64,000 nucleotides of DNA. Source: Halichoerus grypus. Lineage: Eukaryota; Chordata; Mammalia; Carnivora; Phocidae. Location: the NCBI RefSeq assembly GCF_964656455.1, contig NC_135725.1:51281688-51345687 (forward strand), given 5' to 3'. Below, piece by piece: positions 11,426 to 23,453 of this stretch. Each line of letters begins with the position of its first letter. Position 1 is the stretch's first letter. The notes beneath the pieces are model-generated. The model worked only from the letters and a program-made list of their open reading frames with translations, ran no database searches and had not been told where the DNA came from. Position numbers and translations under genes: made by a program.

Positions 11426-12940
11426 TCAATTTTAGAACCCTGAAACATTTCTATTCAACAAAGCATACCTATGAAAGGACACAATAATCCATTTAAGATA
11501 TGACATACTTCTCAGAGTTTAACCAAACACACTCACTCAACACACACATACTGACTTGTTTTTAAAAATAAATATATAAAAACAAATAAATAGAGCTCTT
11601 TTCCCCTGCCAGTCCATAAAATTTCAAGCCAAACAACAACAAACCTGGGAGCTTTTGTTCAGGTGCCAGCTACACGGCTCTCACAAACTGAGACTTTAGC
11701 ATTTTATTAATCATAAGACAGCACTAAATTTACTTCCCACCTGACAGTTTTAAACATGCAGTCAAATGGTGAGTTAATTAAGTGACAGTGTCCACGTTAC
11801 TCAGGAAGATGAAGCAATAAATGGCTTCTGTGGCAGATTAAATGTCAGAATAAAATTGAGGTGTCTTTGAGAAACCACTAGAGAGGTCACTGGCTACTCT
11901 GAGTCCTGGAATTTGGACTGCAGTCCCAGAGACCATGAACACCTGCAGATCCAGCAATTACTGGTCCATTTTTCAAGGTGTGGTACATCCAGTTGAAAGG
12001 TCAAAGGTGGCAATTTCCAATCAGGCTGAACGCCCTAAATTCTGATGACCATCTGACTTTGAAATGAATAATGTAATACCGTGTTCCGCCTCTGGCAAAT
12101 GAGAGGGTTTGGATGAGATGGGTCATGTTTCAGATTCATACAGGATTTGGGGGAGACACCTCAGATTCTTCAGAAAACAAAATGGAGGCTGAGCAATGAG
12201 ACTCTACTTTGTCCACAGCCCCCACACTCGGCCGGCAGCTCCAGTTACATCTCATTTAAATGACTCTTCCTTAAAAAGGGAGGACGGAGGGACAGAGGGA
12301 CGAGTAGTATTGGACTAGATGATCCACTATTTCCATCTGTCCAATTCCAGTTTTTTAGGACTTAAAAAACTAAAACTTTCCCTTCCATTCTGCCCTGATA
12401 ATCTCTAATACTATAGATCCAACATCTTCCTCAAGGAGACAGCGATACATTATTAATGTAATTATAATTGGCAGTGGAAAAAAAGAAAGCTGATGAGAGC
12501 AAAGAAGAAGAGATGGGAACTAATACACTGTTTCTGCCATTATTCTAGTCCTTAGAGGATATATTTATTCTTTTCAGTAACCTGCAAATACCCCCCCCCC
12601 CATTTACTCTTTACAACTTTACACAGTGTTTTTACTTTGGTTTCACAAGTGAGTAAATTGTGAGATTAGAAAATTTAAGAAATATGCTAAAGGTCAGATA
12701 GTAAGTAGTAAAACAGCGATTTAAATTGAAGGATGCTTTGCCTTGACAACCTGAGTTACTTCTTAAAAAAGAAGAAAGCTTAGGGCAGCCTTCTTTTACT
12801 TGGAAGTGCCAATGTTTACAAAAGATAGGACATAGATGTTTACATGAATTCATAGAAAAGAGTTTGGAATACTAAAAATATGAACAGTGGTTACCTCTGG
12901 GGAAAGGAATCAATAGAGGAGACTAGCAAGAGGATGTCTA
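11426..12940. other. Repeat-poor unique DNA, no exon seen
   Basis: Apart from a C-run at about 12592-12601 and short A-runs, no transposon pattern is recognisable from about 11640 to 12320. No open frame with a domain is present. The absence of repeats in a repeat-dense window makes it a candidate conserved non-coding block, which is only an inference. Confidence 0.4.
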
Positions 12941-12944
12941 CATT

Positions 12945-13262
12945 GTCTTAGTCCTTTTAGGCTGATACAACAAAACACCACAGGCTGAGTCGCTTATGAA
13001 CAACTTATTTCTCACAGTCTGGAGGTTGGGAATTCCAAGATCGAGGTGCCGGCAGATCCAGCATCTGGGGAGGGCCCCTTCCTGGCTCTCTAACCTTACA
13101 TGGCAGAAAAGAACAGGAAGCACTAATCCCACTCATGGGGGCTCCACCCTCATGACCCAGTCCACCTCCCAAGGGCCCCACCACCAAATACTATTACATT
13201 AGGGGTTATATTTCAATGTATGAATTTTGGAGAGATGCAAATATTCAGTCTACAGCCTACAT
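12945..13262 (-). mobile_element. MaLR-type LTR (MLT1/MST group)
   Basis: Read on the plus strand it shows the antisense MaLR LTR pattern: 'cttagtccttttaggctgat', 'aacaaaacaccacaggctga', 'ttatttctcacagtctggag', 'ccaagatcgaggtgccggca', 'ctccaccctcatgacc', 'aggggttatatttcaatgta' and 'tatgaattttggagagatgc'. The antisense and sense frames at 12938-13202 are by-products. No internal gag or pol sequence adjoins it, so it is a solitary LTR. Confidence 0.8.
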
Positions 13263-15234
13263 TTCATTCTATATGCTATGTTATTTGAATATTTTGTTTC
13301 ATTAATGCATTAATATACTACTCTTATAATTTAAGAAATAAAGAGAAAATTGCATTTTCTTTTTATAAGAACACACTTTTGCATCAGTCTGACCAGAGGA
13401 TTATCAAATCGCTTTAAAAACAAATTCCCTCAACAATAGGGTTACAAGGCTCCTATTTTCACATTCAACTTCATTACTAATCTGCTTAGATAAATCCTGC
13501 CCTAAAGTGTTACCGGTGAATGTGGATTACAGATGGATGGAATTCACTATTTTCATTCAGAAATATTAAGCATCAACAACTGTGCCCCTTCTATATGCTC
13601 AATCTACTTCTAGGAGCTGTTTACTTACTAGGTGCTTACCAGGCCACCTATGAATATTTCTGTAATGACAGTTCTGCCGGCATATGGAAGAATTTTATCA
13701 AAGTATAGTCTCCTGCCACAGTACCCTCTAGAAACAGGCATTCCTTCAAAGGGAAATCTTCCAGGCCTTAATCACAATTGGAACCCCAAAATGAGAAATT
13801 TCACATTTAAAAATTGTGGTTTTAAGAAGAAAACAAGATTATCTCTTATTGCCATACTTGCAATTCCTAGTACATGTATTTATTTGTGTGCGTAATACAT
13901 TACATTAATCAAAACTGGTTTATCACATTTTAATTCAGTTGTGCTTTCCCATCTAATCTTTATGATAGCCTTGTATTGTTTCATCCATTAGAAAAAAAAT
14001 ATAATTTATTGTAATTATTTTGTTGAAAAGTACTGAGTCAATAAAAAGAACTGAGACTTGAATCTAGTTCCTGGGCTCAGAATTCTATACTATATAAGCC
14101 AACAATAAGCTAAAGTGATTTCTGATGGAAGAGAGAGGGATTAAAAGCCATTAAGTCCTCAAAGCCCCCTGAAGTTAAAATCCGGATCCATTGATAATTC
14201 CTATTATCAAGAAGCTGACCTGATAAAAACATGTAATAATCAGATTGTAGTTGCCTTAGTTAATTGTAATATCAAGCAACTGGAGTGAAAACCTGGTTTT
14301 GTGAGAGAAATTTGTAAATTTTGCCTCCTAGCAAGAAATTCAACTCTACAAATATCATAATGATGGCTGATAATTATTTTTCCTATCTCACCTCTTTGCC
14401 TAATTATAGCATTTTGAAGTTGTCAGGGAATTAAATATATTTACTTATTCATTCATCCTACATTTAGTGATAATTATTAACTCTATTTTAGAATAATAAC
14501 TATTAATTATTATCTATGTTTTACAATAGTTGACATAAAATGGCTCAGCTCAGGATAATGCCTAATTTCAAAATTTAAGAAACACAGTATTGATACAGAA
14601 AAATGGAAGGTAAATATCAGACAAAATTTCTAAGTAACAAAAAACGTCTAAAAGAAGAAATAGATGGTCTCTTGGAGAAAGGGCTCAAGGGTAGGACTGG
14701 TATGTCAGGGAGGTGCTGGGTTTTCTAATGCCTTCAGGAGTACTTATCTTTCTAAATATAAGCATGCCTTACTCCAATTAAAAAAAATAAATTTGTAGAA
14801 ACCTTCTCGGACACCTAAATTTGAATTTCATGTGATGGCCATAAATGTCCTGTCTCCTCTGGAAAGGGCTGCTGGTCTGTAACTGATCTCTTTTAGTATC
14901 ATCACACTTTCCTGGTTCTTCATGTATCTAGGAATTTGGGGTTGTACCATGGCTTATTTTAATGTAGGTATTAATGGTAGTAGTTTATTTAAAAGTAGAA
15001 AATCTGTTCTAAATGGCCAAAATGCCAAGACAACAGATTAAAGCCTGGGCAAACCAGAACATGTGATTAGCCTAACTACAGAGCAAGTAGAAGATTTCTA
15101 CCCATTGAGGCTCTGGAAATCCTATTCTACCTATTAGTCAAACTAGCCCTGTGGAGTAGAGCATTAAAAGGATTCATCTTTGAATCTGCTTCATTCACTC
15201 CTGCTTCTAATACATGACCCCAACCCAGCACTAT
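13263..15234. other. AT-rich DNA, no gene seen
   Basis: No exon or RNA gene is recognised. A faint L2-like antisense block may lie around 13550-13640. The open frames at 13520-13895 overlap this block and have no domains. Confidence 0.4.
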
Positions 15235-16058
15235 CCAACCAGAAGTATAGTCACTCAAGCCAGTAATATAAGCAATTTAAGGGGATTCTGCTCCCTGCTT
15301 GCTCTGGAAGAACAGTGACCCAAATCCACTGCAGGGAGAGAACAGAGAGCCAAACTTGACCCTTCTACGCTAGGCACACAGGGAGATGGGAGGTCACTGC
15401 CAGCACAGGTGACCTGGATGGCCTGGACAAGAGACCAGTGGCAGGTGCAGGAGTGAGAACTGCCCAGTAACAACACAGCCAAGCACCAGATGGGCAGAGT
15501 GCCCACAGCCAGAGCAGAGTGACGCACCAGTGAGAATGCTGATGTGCAGGAAACGAGATCAACCTCTCCGACCAAAGAGGAGTCATCACACTGCCAGGTC
15601 CCCCCAAAGAAAGAATGCATGGAAGAAAATATTGAAACTGTTCAAGTGGACATGCCAGGAATAGGATACCCAGATAGCTCTACCAAGCAGGGGTAAGCAG
15701 TCACCACAGTCTGAATGCTCTGCCAATTCAAAGCCAAGCTGGAGAACAGAATTGTTTAAAGAGAGAGTCAGACAAATGGCAAAAAGGAAATACCAGGAAA
15801 ATCAAACCCAAAACAGAAACCCTAAAGAAAGATTGGGTAAGGGGCGCCTGGGTGGCTCAGTCGTTAAGTGTCTGCCTTCGGCTCAGGTCATGATCCCAGG
15901 GTCCTGGGATCGAGCCCCACATCGAGCTCCCTGCTACTCCCTTTCCCACTCCCCCCTTGCTTGTGTTCCCTCTCTCACTGTGTCTATCAAATAAATAAAT
16001 TAAAAAAAAAAAAAGATTAGGTAAGATTGGAGCAAGTAAATATTTCAGCGCAAAATAA
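15235..16058 (+). pseudogene. Unrecognised coding-like remnant, split by a SINE
   Basis: I do not recognise this protein. From 15523 to 15693 one plus frame is open, rich in Glu, Lys, Ser and Pro and including MEENIETVQVDMPGIGYPDS. At the G-run 15690-15693 the frame shifts by one base; the next frame runs from 15692 to 15840 and includes KPSWRTELFKERVRQMAKRK. The CAN-SINE at 15841-16011 then interrupts it. If the SINE and one copy of its target duplication are removed, the same frame continues as GASKYFSAK and stops at TAA 16056-16058. A stop at 15520-15522 and shifts further upstream make the left part doubtful. Composition, charge pattern and the frame resuming across the SINE suggest a real former coding 3' end, either retrocopy or old exon. 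A chance open stretch of this length remains possible. Confidence 0.4.
15841..16011 (+). mobile_element. CAN-SINE (tRNA-derived), 13-bp TSD
   Basis: The element has the carnivore head GGGGCGCCTGGGTGGCTCAG, the tRNA-like body with the B-box-like 'gggatcgagcccc', a pyrimidine-rich right part and an AAATAAATAAATT-A(n) tail. The flanking repeat AAAGATTGGGTAA (15828-15840) and AAAGATTAGGTAA (16012-16024) differs at one base, so the insertion is not very recent. It lies inside the coding-like remnant at 15235-16058. SINEs of this class are transcribed by RNA polymerase III and copied by L1 proteins. Confidence 0.95.
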
Positions 16059-16259
16059 ACAAAACTAACAGATTTGTGGAACATGTTCAGATAGAAACAA
16101 TCATAAGACTGGTGTCAACTGATTTCAGACTCCTAACAGGGAAAGCAAAGGAACCAGGGCTCATAACGGTGTCAGGGTATGAAGAGGAGAAAAGAGTTTG
16201 GACCCCCAGAATAAACAAAAAAAGATAGCACATAAAATGGCTGCTTTTTTAAAAAAAAA

Positions 16260-16745
16260 AAATGTTCAGAGCATACTGGAAGGACCTGTGGAGCCCAACA
16301 AAACCGTTTACTTTCTTGTATCGCTTGTGTTTTTACACTAATCAGCGTTGAGCACTGTTTTTCATAGCAATAGCAAAGGATACATCACTGTATTGAAAAA
16401 CAAAAACAAAAACAAAACAGGCTCCAAATGCTTGTGCTAAGCCCCACATTACCAAACCAAGACTTACAGTTTCACCTCTCCCAGAAATGGAATTTTAAAC
16501 CAGTCAGTCAGGAATCGCCTGATCAGCACAAGTTAGGTAATCTTCCCGATAGACCCCTGCCAACCCCTGGAGGAAAGTAACCGGGCAATAACCAACCCAC
16601 GGTCTGCCTAGTGTAACTTCCTTGTTTATACTCCCTTCAGCCTATAAGTCTTTCACTTTGTAGGGCTCCTCAGAGCTCCTTTCTACCTGTTAGACTGGAT
16701 ACTGCTTCATGCGAATAAATTTTTTGTTAAAAAAAACTCTTAAGA
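16260..16745 (+). mobile_element. Probable ERV LTR relic
   Basis: The right half looks like a gamma-type ERV LTR: 'cctataagtctttcac', a 'ggctcctcagagctcctttc' R-region-like block, then 'gcgaataaattttttgtt', which holds an AATAAA signal near 16714. No primer-binding site or gag sequence follows. A CAAAA-repeat interrupts at about 16398-16420. The left edge is not defined by a duplication, so boundaries are approximate and the family is unnamed. Confidence 0.45.
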
Positions 16746-18022
16746 ATATTAATATGCACCTGGTATTATGGAGAGCATCCACATCCTAGAAAAGAAATGG
16801 ATGAGAGGACAAGGATTGAAGTTTAAAAGTCTTCAATATCAGGCTAGACATACACAACTGTAGGTTTTATTCAGAAAGTATGTAAAAGTAAATTTAAGTG
16901 TATATCCTTAACCAAACCTATTCAACATTTCTCAGTAAAAATGCAAAGCAAGGGCTAAATGTCTGCCTGGAAATTGATAATCAAACTAAAAATCACCTAA
17001 GTTGAAGCCCCAACTTAGTTAAGATCAGCATTCAGCAGAGCAAATACACAGATCTCATCAACCATTTCATGTCAAAAAAAAAAAAAAAAAAAATCATACA
17101 AAACTCAATTGAGTTCAACATAAAAGGGCAAACAAATATAATTTAGATAACCACAGTCCTCAATGGTCCTTTCCATCTTAGTAAAGGAAATAAAATGAAT
17201 CGATTCCTCTATTCCACATACTGTGGTATGGTCTACATTCTCTTGGAGCATCTGTGAACTTGAGGTGAGGGTGGGGCTCATTGTTCTCATCTCTTCATGA
17301 ATTTCTATATTCACCAATTTCTCAGTATTGTCCCATTGTCCCTGTTCTTGTGTCTGTTGTCCTCTTTCTGAACCACTGATACATATACTTGGCTGTTGTC
17401 ACTTATCTTCACCCAAAGCATTACCACTACAACATCATCGGGCACATAGTGAATTTGTACTGAAGGGTTAGACATCATAGGGTGACTGTACTAGAGCACA
17501 GAATAGCAACCTACTTGAAAGTCAACGTTAGATCACGTGGCCTGAATATTCTTTGGCTAGAGTCACCACAGGATTATGGCTTCAGAGTCATACTTTTTAC
17601 TAAACCCCAGTCTCTGACCATGCTGTAGACCCATTCTCTGAAGACTTATCCTCTCTTTTCCACATTTCAAGGACTAATAAACCTCTGTCTCCTCTTCACA
17701 GGAATGATTCAAAATGATGTGACTTTATTACCTATGACAATTTAGCTTTCAAACCTTTTCTCACATTAGCTCCTAGATGTACCTTTACATATACCCCCCC
17801 ACACCCCAAAATAAACTTTATGGTGTTTTGCTAAATAAAATGGCTACCTAGGACAAATCTCTACTCTTAGTACCACTAAGATCAAAAAGAACCTTGAACT
17901 TAGCTTTTCTTAACCTTGGGCCAAATAAAAGTTTTAGAGTTCCCCCTCAATAACCAACCAGGATTCATATTTAAATAATAGTAAATTTCTATTTTTTGAA
18001 AAGAGGAGCTCGTGAGGTTAGC
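16746..18022. other. No gene seen; long A-run
   Basis: A 21-base A-run lies at about 17072-17093, perhaps the tail of an unrecognised old retroelement. No domain-bearing frame is present. The antisense frame at 17105-17317 has no support. Confidence 0.4.
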
Positions 18023-18960
18023 TTAGAAAGCCTCTGAGTGCCCAGGAAATTTTTTCTGACCATAGACTACATTAGGATGAGGATAAGAAGAGGTCTTAAG
18101 TTTTGCTTGCTTTCCATATTTTGGGGGAGTGAAAGCAGTAGAGATATGGAAATACAGAAAATAGGGTTTGAGAAAAGCCATAAGAAAAAGCCCAAAACCT
18201 TGAGAAATTTGGTGATAGGAGATATAATTATTGCAAGATTCTGAATAAGTACATAGAATTGTGATGGGAAAAGCTGCATTCAGATGCTGCACCAATAAAA
18301 GTCCATTTGGGTGGATGATTTCTGGAGTGGCAAAGGGGAGCAAGCAGGGGTCATTTGCAAGGACTTCCGCCTCATTGACTTTTGCTTCCTCCAGGGTCCT
18401 TTTTGGCTGATCTGTCATCTATGGTTCAGTAGGAGAGGAGTTATTTTCACTTTCTTCCTTTTCGCCTTGTGCCTCTTGGCTCTTTAGGATGGTGTTTAGC
18501 TCAGACAACAGCTGGCTACTGTCAGTTTTGTGTAGGGTTATGAGATACAGTACTTCAGTGTTTATTTCAGATGCTTTTTGAAAACACTTCTGTTTGGCTT
18601 CTACCTCTGACTGCCTGGACCTCTGTGTTCACTCATTATGGAAAAAAAAAAATGGAAAGGAAAAGACAAGAGGCTCTCAGAGACAATAGGAACACTCTTC
18701 AAAAGGCAGGTTGTCCTATTTAGGGGAAAGAAATTCAACTAATGGAGAGGCTAATGCAATCTATACCATTCTAGCTGATGGTCTGGGATCTGATGAGGTC
18801 ATCTGAGATCATGTCAGTTTTCTTCTGAAGCTTGAGTCCCCCCACCCTGATCTGTGTCTCACTTGCTCACTTGCTTTCTCCTTCTCGAGAATTTTCAATG
18901 GTTCTACTACTGGCCTCCTCTTTGGCTGACTCTTCTCTAGGTGGCCTAGATAATATTCCC
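18023..18960 (-). pseudogene. Unrecognised coding-like remnant
   Basis: I do not recognise this protein. On the minus strand a frame opens at 18622, just after an AG preceded by a T-rich tract, which looks like a splice acceptor (…gaacacAG). It runs 67 codons, rich in Glu, Lys, Gln and Ser (for example LLSELNTILKSQEAQGEKEE), to a single TAG at 18419-18421. It then continues in the same frame from ATG 18418 (MTDQPKRTLEEAKVNEAEVL) to 18023. The last third turns hydrophobic and less protein-like. A second segment upstream, 18959 to about 18773, in a different frame, includes LSRPPREESAKEEASSRTIE with one internal TGA. The layout could be two decayed exons of one gene or a single frameshifted copy. 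Chance open frames are the alternative. Confidence 0.33.
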
Positions 18961-19404
18961 TTAGAAGCAGTCCTTCAGGAAATCTCTTCCTCTTTCTCTA
19001 GTATGTTTCCTCTAATATTTCTCTATCTATATGGGAACTTTAAATGGTAGGAAAGTTTCAGATTTCCGCCAGACATAAGTGGGTTCAAATCACACCACAA
19101 ACTATATGAGCAGGGGACCTCTATGCCCATTTGCTGAGCCTCAATCTCCTATGTTAAAACCTTCTTTGTCCATAAGGATTTTTCATCCAGTCACAGTCAA
19201 AAAGAAGTCATGAAAAAGCACATTTTCTAAGGAAAAACCAAACCAAACAAAAATAGTTGAGAGTCACTGTCCACCCAACATATGTATGTCTATGCTATCA
19301 ATATGTGGAGTCAAGGTTTTCTAGGATTCCAACTTGCAATAGCCTGGATATTCCAGAATTTTCAGAGCCAGTCCCTTAGCGGAGGGTCAAAAACTTGAGA
19401 AACT

Positions 19405-19635
19405 TGGAGATTTAGAACAAAGCCAAGCCTTTCATATCAGAGAGTCCTGAGTTCAATTCCTAGCTCTGCCGCTTGCTGGGTGGGTGATTTAAGGAGGTTG
19501 CTTGACCTCTCTATTTCTTCCCCTATAAAACAATATTCATCATGTCCAACTCTTGAAGATGTTGTAAAAATTAAATGGAATTATATAGTTTGTAATTCCA
19601 AAATAAATATTCAATATGTATTAGTTACATCAACC
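19405..19635 (+). mobile_element. MIR SINE relic
   Basis: MIR landmarks in order: 'gagtcctgagttcaattcct', 'agctctgccgcttgctgggt', 'tgcttgacctctctatttct', 'cctataaaacaatattcat', 'ttgtaaaaattaaatggaat', ending with 'aataaatattcaatatg'. One of the better preserved MIR copies in the window. Confidence 0.85.
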
Positions 19636-19639
19636 AACT

Positions 19640-22600
19640 AGCATTTCATGAGGATTCCTGGCCAAGAAGGTAGTCTTAGACCTCATCTTAGGTGGACAAA
19701 CTGAGCACCTTTTAAGCGACTTACACGTAAACCTACCAACACCAAATTTTGTATCATAATTTACACAAAGCTGCTTTTCTGTCAAGGAAATAACCCAAAA
19801 TGCTCAAAAATATATACAAATGGAAATCCCAGCATAGATAGAGCCCGTCCAACCATGGACTCTTCCCTTATCCCAAGGCTGAAAGTGTACATAGAAGGAT
19901 CAAGAGGGGCTGGTACAGCAATGGGCAAATCTGTAGAACTTGCCTTGCTCAGAATGCCTAAGCTCTCTACGCATTCTGCCTGCATTTTCTCCATTTCTTC
20001 CATACGTGTCAGAGACACGTGAAAGGAAAAAGATTTTTTTTTTAATAATTTTCACCAAAAAAAAAAAAAAAGGCATCTGTAGTCAAAGCTACCGAAGTAG
20101 AATTGAAAGAAAGAAATTGTTTCCTAGTGTCCTTTCTGCTCTTTGCAGAGGACAGTTTTCCGAACCTTGGGACTCAGCCAGAGTTCGTGTTGTTCAGCAA
20201 AGCCACACTGCCCTCTGTTGGAAAAGTGCAATACTTGCACTCTGCTGACCAGACTGGCCTAAGGATTAACTTAAGCGGCACTTTATTAAGTAAAATTGGT
20301 AGAAAATGTAAGTTTCCGGTCTAGAACTTCCAGAGGCCCATCCCTCCTAGTCAGAACAAAAGAAAAGAAATGAACAACAAGAGCCAGGCTCCAAGTCTAA
20401 TGCTACAAAGTCTCTCTCAGATACAACCCTTGTGGGAGGAGATTTTTCAAGGAAACAAAAGTAGCACATTTTGTGACAACAAAAAGTCTGTCCTTGAAAC
20501 TGGTTTTGTCTGTAGTTTTAACCCTTCCGGTGATCGCCAAAAGTAGCTGAGGCCGCTCCCTGCCTCCACTTCTTCTGGGACTGAAAAGGGTCACTTTCTG
20601 CTTGCAAAGGCACTAAAAATACTCTGCTCAGCTGTTGGCTTTTAAGGACTAAAATGCCCCTGATTAAAGTGTAAAAGCAAGGAACTGGAAGGCTCACATT
20701 TGCCATAATGTCATCGAGTGCTGCCACTCTAGTGCCTTCACTAGGACAATTTCAAAATGATAGTACGCATTTAATTCCTAATAGCACTTTGAAACCACCC
20801 TAAATCGACTCAGAGATTCAGTCCCAACCCTAGCCTTCAAGGAGCAAGGGGAAACACGTTTTTCAAATACAAAGAAACAAACGGAGAAGCATTTAACCAA
20901 GTCGTAAAGGGACAATCTTAAGGTTTGGATTAATGAGTGAAGGCATTCCGTAAACAAAGATAAAGTGAAATAGAACGCACGCAGATCTTATTCAGATCCT
21001 CAAAGAATCGGGCATAGAATGTTCAAGGGAAATATAAAAGAATCTCTCTAGAGAATGAATTTTCAGCTATGTTAAAATCCTTAGTGAGCAATGTGACTGC
21101 AGTCATACACTCAATTTTAAAATAAACTCACAGCATGGCTTTTATTATACTGTATATGTAATGGTAATGTGGCTGTCTTCTTAGTTGGTTCAATTGCTTT
21201 GACTCCAGGAAGAACAAGCCACACTTCCAAATTAGACAACAGCCTTCAACAATGTGATGCATTTGTAGCCCGAGTACTCTTTAGTAATTCCAAACAAAAT
21301 AAATGCACTCGAAAGGCTTAGTTAACAACTAGAATTTTGAATCTATTTTCATAAATATATATATATAAAATCTAATACAGCTTATGAACAATTTGACCAA
21401 TTTCAAAATGATGTTCCCAGAACTCAGCGCCATGACCAAAAACCGCAGCAGAAACTCAGTGGTATCTGAGGCAAAGAGGACAGACAGAGGAAAGCTTGAC
21501 TTTGGCCTCACGTGGGGACAGTCAATGCCAGTTTTTCAGGATTCTTAGTCTGCGACCTTAACTCCAGAAATCTTTTAGAGATTAATTTTGGCACTGTTCT
21601 ATTTAACTTACTGGGGGGAGGGGGGCCCATCCATGCATTGTATCACCTGTAGGAGAAACTTTAGTGAAACTTAGAAATCTGCTGTTGTAGCAGTTTTACT
21701 CACCAGGTCTTGCCTTATTCTTCCCTCCCCTGGAGTTCACAAAAACCTCTCAAACTCTACCGTCCATACTGCCAAACTGAATGTGGGCTCTCTCCAGTGA
21801 CAGCACGCACGCTCCCACGTGAGGAGGCATTTTCAGGGTCTGTTTCCACCCTGGCCTTCTTCACCTCAGAAACAGACCACCTGAGAAAGCTTCCTCTTGT
21901 TCTAAATAATTAACCAATCCAGAGGCGCCTTGAGATCCCATAGAGGAGGTGCCTCTTGTGCACAGGAAACCAGGGAAATTTAAGTGTGGTCCTTCCGTGT
22001 GTATCTTTGGCCCTGAACACAAAATGGAATTTAGCCCGTGAAGGCCCTGACTCCCCAGGCCTTCCACTGATGATTTATGCCTCAAAGCCCTGCAGAAGTC
22101 AGCTTCAGAGCTGCGAATCCTGATCTGTTCACCCACAGCTGAAGCGCTCTGGAAGGCGCGCTTTCCCTGTATTTTTGCCTCAGCCCCAGCTGTAGCTCCA
22201 CCCTGAAAGCCTCGCGCGCCGAAGCCCCGAGGCCTGCATGCCTCTGCTTGTTTGCCTGAACGTGGAGATCAGGACGCACACCTTGATTGGATCCTTGCCT
22301 CCGCCGTGCCTATTCCCTAAGACCTCTACGACTCTCCCCCAGCCAGGCTCTGTCTGGCCTGCGCTCAGTCCATTCACACAACACTCATGTGGGTCCCCGA
22401 CACACCTTTACCCCAGCCAAGTAGTTCTGCGAAAGTCGCTCACTTAAGGTCAATCACCAAGGTCAGAAGATCATGTGACTGCTTTAAAACCTCTTGCCCA
22501 GGCCACGGCAGTTAAAAGCAAGCACACAACGATAAAACTCCCCCCGGCCTAATAGAAACCCCTGCAAACTGTCAAGGTCACAATGGTTTCCTTCACCAAA

Positions 22601-23390
22601 AGCCTTTCTAGAATATATTTTGCTCCCCTAATTTCAAGTCTTTTATTTTTAGTTCTTACTGTTCCAGCCAGTGCACCAAATGCTGGAGTCTCCAAGAGGT
22701 CCCCAGTAAAGAGCCCACCTCTTCCTTGCTCGGGTTCTGAACAAACTAAGAAATGACAAAAGGGGGTCCAAATGGCTGACTTTTATTGTTGATAAAGGCC
22801 AAGTTGGAAAATGTAGCTTAGCACGAGGGCCTCACAGCTTTCCTACGACTGAATCCCTGAGTTAGAGAGCTTTCTCCATCTAGGTACGGTAGTGCTGGCT
22901 TCCCCACCTCCAAGCTTAACCTATTTTTTCTTCCCCAAATTTACCAATCTTACAAGTGATGCCATCTCTCCACAGGCAGAGTGAGTAAAGGAGAAGAGAA
23001 AGGATAGCACCTGTTTGGAGAAAATCCAGTCTCATGAAAATGAGAGAAGTGAGAGAAAGAAGTACTTACTGCAATGTGGGGAAACTGCTGGTTTAGGGCT
23101 GGGACTCTCCCTCCTACCCGGGATGTTTCTCAGGCACGGTGCTTGTCCTATGAGTTCTCGGATCTTCAGTGCTCAGCACGGTGCTTGGGCATTCATATAT
23201 TCGTGTACGCCTCACCTTCAAAAAGATTTAGGAAAAGTTTAAAGTGTGAAAAATGAACAAACAAGTGGAATTAAAAGAAAAATGAGAATAAGGAAAGAAG
23301 ATAAACCCAGAGAAAATATAGTATGTAGAAATACATGACCTTCAAGATGAAATTATTTTGAGGTTTTGACACCTGGTTCAAAAAGAAATC
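19640..23390. other. 3.7 kb of mostly unique DNA, higher GC near 22 kb
   Basis: No transposon or exon is recognised across this block. A-runs occur at about 20056-20071 and a short TA run at 21357-21367. From about 21700 to 22560 the GC content is clearly above the neighbours, with a CpG cluster at 22150-22340. Many short frames overlap here because stops are rarer in GC-rich DNA; none has a domain I can name. Confidence 0.45.
22150..22340. promoter_or_regulatory. Small CpG cluster, possible regulatory element
   Basis: About ten or more CpG dinucleotides fall in 190 bases, including ggcGCGctttcc and ctCGCGCGcCGaag, while flanking DNA is nearly CpG-free. This is too short for a classical CpG island and no TATA box or start site is evident. 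It may mark an unmethylated enhancer or a weak promoter. This is a weak inference from base composition only. Confidence 0.2.
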
Positions 23391-23416
23391 CTCCCCCCAC
23401 CACCCACCCACCCACC

Positions 23417-23451
<35 letters not shown>

Positions 23452-23453
23452 CC
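23391..23453. repeat. Compound microsatellite (CCCA)n-(CA)n
   Basis: Several CCCA tetramers run directly into a CA dinucleotide array ending in cccc. The complementary strand is G-rich with regularly spaced GGG triplets and could fold into a G-quadruplex. Confidence 0.92.

Noticed and set aside
12938..13202. Three overlapping 60-68-codon frames
   Set aside because: All lie in the GC-richer MaLR LTR, where stops are scarce by chance.
15855..15920. tRNA gene suggested by the tRNA-like A/B box sequence
   Set aside because: It is the tRNA-derived head of a CAN-SINE with tail and target-site duplication.
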